Below, one piece after another: positions 63,473-64,000 of a stretch of 64,000 nucleotides of DNA. Below the pieces are notes generated by a model. The model saw nothing but the letters and a program-made list of their open reading frames with translations. It did not search any database and had not been told where the DNA came from. The position numbers were made by a program, and so were the translations under genes. Numbering within the stretch: position 1 is the first letter of the stretch; every line of letters starts with the position of its first letter. This stretch comes from Lentzea alba (GTDB taxonomy: Bacteria > Actinomycetota > Actinomycetes > Mycobacteriales > Pseudonocardiaceae), in NCBI RefSeq assembly GCF_011067745.1, contig NZ_JAAMPJ010000005.1, positions 340,965 through 404,964 on the forward strand. The letters run 5' to 3'.

Positions 63473-63522
63473 TGCGGTTCACCCCAATGTCCCCGGTCCG
63501 TCCAATCCGTACCTTGGACCCC

Positions 63523-64000
63523 ATGAACTTGGTCGACTGGGTCACCGACCTGATGCAAACGGCCGGCGCACCCGGAGCGGCCCTGGCCATCGCTCTGGAA
63601 AACCTGTTCCCGCCGCTGCCGAGCGAGGTCTTCCTGCCCCTGGCCGGCTTCACCGCGGCCCAGGGCAAGATGTCGCTGCTGGCCGCCATCGGATGGACCA
63701 CGTTCGGCTCCGTGGCGGGCGCGGTACTCCTGTACTGGCTCGGCGCCCTGCTCGGCCGCGACCGGGTTCGCCGCATCGCCTCCCGCATGCCCCTGGTCCG
63801 CGTGTCCGATGTGGACAAGACCGAGGCCTGGTTCCTGCGCAACGGTTACCGCGCCGTCTTCTTCGGCCGCATGATCCCGGTGTTCCGCAGCCTGATCTCG
63901 ATCCCGGCCGGCATCGAACGAATGCGCTTAGCCCCGTTCCTCGCCTACACCACCGCGGGCAGCCTGATCTGGAACACCGCCCTGATCCTGGCGGGCTACC
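63523..64000 (+). CDS. DedA family membrane protein, 3' end cut by window
   Basis: The frame is open to the right edge; 159 residues are visible. It shows the DedA/SNARE-associated pattern: ALENLFPPLPSEVFLPLAGF (about 26-45), GRDRVRRIASRMPLVRV, and FFGRMIPVFRSLISIPAGIERM (about 114-135), with several membrane helices. DedA proteins are flippase-like and act in envelope homeostasis. ATG 63523 has a TACCTT box about 7-10 bp upstream and no Shine-Dalgarno, suggesting a leaderless transcript. Confidence 0.93.
   Translation, partial: MNLVDWVTDLMQTAGAPGAALAIALENLFPPLPSEVFLPLAGFTAAQGKMSLLAAIGWTTFGSVAGAVLLYWLGALLGRDRVRRIASRMPLVRVSDVDKTEAWFLRNGYRAVFFGRMIPVFRSLISIPAGIERMRLAPFLAYTTAGSLIWNTALILAGY

Overview
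The window is 64 kb of high-GC chromosomal DNA from an actinomycete, most likely of the Pseudonocardiales (Lentzea/Saccharothrix/Actinosynnema-like). This rests on strong G/C third-position bias, many GTG starts, the murT-gatD pair, an LCP cell-wall protein, a DUF3618 protein, a BldD-like XRE regulator, several TetR regulators and many secreted glycosidases. The genus is an inference. No phage, plasmid, insertion sequence or CRISPR array was seen.

Layout. (1) 1-5.55 kb: three genes of a Wadjet type III-like system (jetA tail, jetB, jetC); jetD, the nuclease gene, is not at its usual place after jetC. (2) 5.6-10.4 kb: DEDDh exonuclease with a BRCT domain, a large LAL-type LuxR regulator, and a divergent cytochrome P450 with a palindrome between the last two. 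(3) 10.1-16.9 kb: mostly poorly known genes (FolP2-like protein and partner, DUF2786 protein, seven-bladed secreted propeller, GlsB-like membrane protein), then about 1 kb of gene-free DNA holding a 54-59-bp degenerate tandem repeat. (4) 16.9-20.7 kb: SWIM zinc-finger protein plus SNF2 helicase operon. (5) 20.7-26.6 kb: an MIO-family lyase whose cofactor triad reads Gly-Thr-Gly, a quinone oxidoreductase-like protein, a BNR propeller/MoaD pair, and an acyl-CoA dehydrogenase-like protein. (6) 26.7-41.1 kb: secreted alpha-galactosidase, TetR/SnoaL-like pair with a perfect operator palindrome, a polar amino-acid ABC uptake operon ending in an asparaginase II and lacking an ATPase gene, cspA, a 72-residue protein with a RHIM/BASS-like amyloid motif, an orphan sugar-binding lipoprotein, a subtilase, a TAP-like peptidase and two tandem GH46 chitosanases. 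(7) 41.1-48.7 kb: housekeeping genes: fused glycyl-tRNA synthetase, LCP protein, XRE regulator, murT-gatD. (8) 48.7-53.1 kb: TetR, Baeyer-Villiger monooxygenase, alcohol dehydrogenase and carboxylesterase, which read as an alcohol-ketone-ester-acid catabolic module. (9) 53.1-64 kb: LAXTG-type surface protein, GH95-alpha-galactosidase operon, TetR, DUF3618 protein, a tRNA with anticodon UAG but a short variable arm, a truncated NB-ARC ATPase flanked by a ~211-bp duplication, a GH97 enzyme and the start of a DedA gene.

The main theme is secreted polysaccharide and protein degradation: two GH27, one GH95, one GH97 and two GH46 enzymes, a subtilase and an exopeptidase. Three of the glycosidases end in the same NPCBM-like carbohydrate-binding domain. 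All function calls come from reading motifs; no database search was run.
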